DNA of 64,000 nucleotides, from assembly GCF_038595005.1 (NCBI RefSeq), contig NZ_CP151997.1, positions 1,798,001 through 1,862,000 of the forward strand. The letters are read 5' to 3'. Below the pieces are notes generated by a model, which had not been told where the DNA came from, did no database searches, and saw only the letters and a program-made list of their open reading frames with translations. Positions 63,537-64,000 of the stretch are shown here, one piece after another. This stretch comes from Chryseomicrobium sp. FSL W7-1435 (GTDB lineage: Bacteria > Bacillota > Bacilli > Bacillales_A > Planococcaceae). Position numbers and translations under genes: made by a program. Each line of letters opens with the position of its first letter. The first letter of the stretch is position 1.

Positions 63537-63880
63537 CCTTGCACCTCCTTCCCCACAACTTGAATTTCGCGATCTTCCGTCACTATCAAAGAAGTGAGAC
63601 CCGCGTAGCTAAAGATTTTACGAATGGTCGTATTGGCATGCACAATCATTGTTTGACCACCAAACGGCTCCATCTCACGAATCCTACCCAAAATTAGACC
63701 AATCCCTGAACTATCCATAAAGCTGACGTGCTTCAAATCCCAGACAAGCATTTTTATCGGTTGTGTCACTAAACAAAAACTAATTTCTTTTCTAAGCGTT
63801 TTGATTGTATGGTGATCTAACTCGCCTTGGAGTCGGACTATAAGAGTTTGATCTCCTACTTTTTCAATCGTTGATAACAT
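63533..63880 (-). CDS. spoIIAA: Anti-anti-sigma F factor SpoIIAA
   Basis: 115 residues from ATG 63880, spaced 7 nt from GAGGAGG; the ATG two codons earlier is too close. STAS domain with the phosphorylated Ser in FMDSSGIGL, which falls at Ser58 as in B. subtilis. Its unphosphorylated form frees SigF from SpoIIAB. Confidence 0.95.
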   Translation of the reverse strand: MLSTIEKVGDQTLIVRLQGELDHHTIKTLRKEISFCLVTQPIKMLVWDLKHVSFMDSSGIGLILGRIREMEPFGGQTMIVHANTTIRKIFSYAGLTSLIVTEDREIQVVGKEVQG

Positions 63881-63905
63881 TTGCATTCCTCCTCTTTACA
63901 CAACT

Positions 63906-63933
63906 TAATTCTCACTTAACTCGGCAGACTCCT
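63906..63933 (-). promoter_or_regulatory. SigH-type promoter of the spoIIA operon
   Basis: On the minus strand there is -35 AGGAGTC (63927-63933) and -10 GAATTA near 63906-63911, spaced as for B. subtilis sigmaH promoters (AGGA-type -35, GAAT-type -10). The -10 lies about 26 bp before the spoIIAA start. Spo0A boxes were not clearly seen. Confidence 0.6.
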
Positions 63934-63965
63934 GCTCGTCGACAAAACTAGAAAAAAAGACAAAA

Positions 63966-64000
63966 AAAAAGACCTCATTCGACAAAGCGAACGAGGTCTT
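63966..64000 (-). terminator. Terminator of the gene upstream of spoIIAA
   Basis: AAGACCTCgTTCG pairs with CGAAtGAGGTCTT on the minus strand, followed by T9. It ends the transcript of a gene beyond the window, presumably dacF by analogy with B. subtilis. Confidence 0.8.

Overview
The window is a low-GC Firmicutes chromosome segment, almost certainly from a spore-forming member of the Bacillales. Gene content and order closely follow the Bacillus subtilis asnS-dinG to spoIIA segment. The protein sequences and several local gene losses fit the Planococcaceae (Sporosarcina/Paenisporosarcina-like) better than Bacillus itself; that family placement is inference. Nearly every gene is on the minus strand. 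The exceptions are a YitT-family membrane protein, ansA, fer and ypuF. No tRNA, rRNA, prophage, insertion sequence or CRISPR array was recognised.

Layout from left to right. 1-5037: partial dnaD, asnS, ypmB, ypmA, dinG. 5123-12148: pantothenate genes panBCD, then birA, cca, bshA, mgsA, dapB and ypjD. 12239-14763: the YitT-family gene, a tandem palindromic repeat, a YugP-type protease and ypjA. 14827-19270: the menaquinol:cytochrome c reductase qcrABC and ypiABF. 19335-25442: the shikimate/aromatic cluster aroC-aroB-aroH-hisC-tyrA-aroA, without the trp genes that sit inside it in B. subtilis. 25443-26547: a gene-free 1.1 kb rich in repeats. 26548-30708: ndk, heptaprenyl diphosphate synthase and menaquinone methyltransferase (hepT, menG, hepS), the TRAP gene mtrB, folE and HU. 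30938-41260: spoIVA, yphFE, gpsA, der, an S1-domain protein, an acyltransferase, cmk, ypeB, sleB and prsW. 41324-48655: ansA, a second repeat locus, ypdA, a phosphoesterase, ypbE, a RecQ-type helicase, ypbB, ferredoxin and ribU with its FMN riboswitch. 49014-58688: rsiX-sigX, resEDCBA, rluB and dacB. 58693-64000: scpBA, ypuF, a tiny membrane peptide, lysA and the spoIIA operon.

Functionally this is a housekeeping, respiration and sporulation block. ResABC matures c-type cytochromes such as QcrC, HepST and MenG make menaquinone for the Qcr complex, and ResDE and SigX control respiration and envelope genes. BshA and YpdA belong to bacillithiol metabolism. SpoIIAA/AB/SigF, SpoIVA, SleB/YpeB and DacB belong to sporulation or germination.

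The most unusual content is non-coding. Two loci 16 kb apart (26005-26354 and 42339-42751) carry the same composite element. It consists of an array of ATCATCA-type heptamers spaced 21-21-21-19 bp (an 82-bp super-period, about two helical turns per step), followed at an identical offset by a 152-bp nested hairpin in the same orientation. A third, unrelated palindromic family is tandemly repeated with an exact 124-bp period at 13107-13394.
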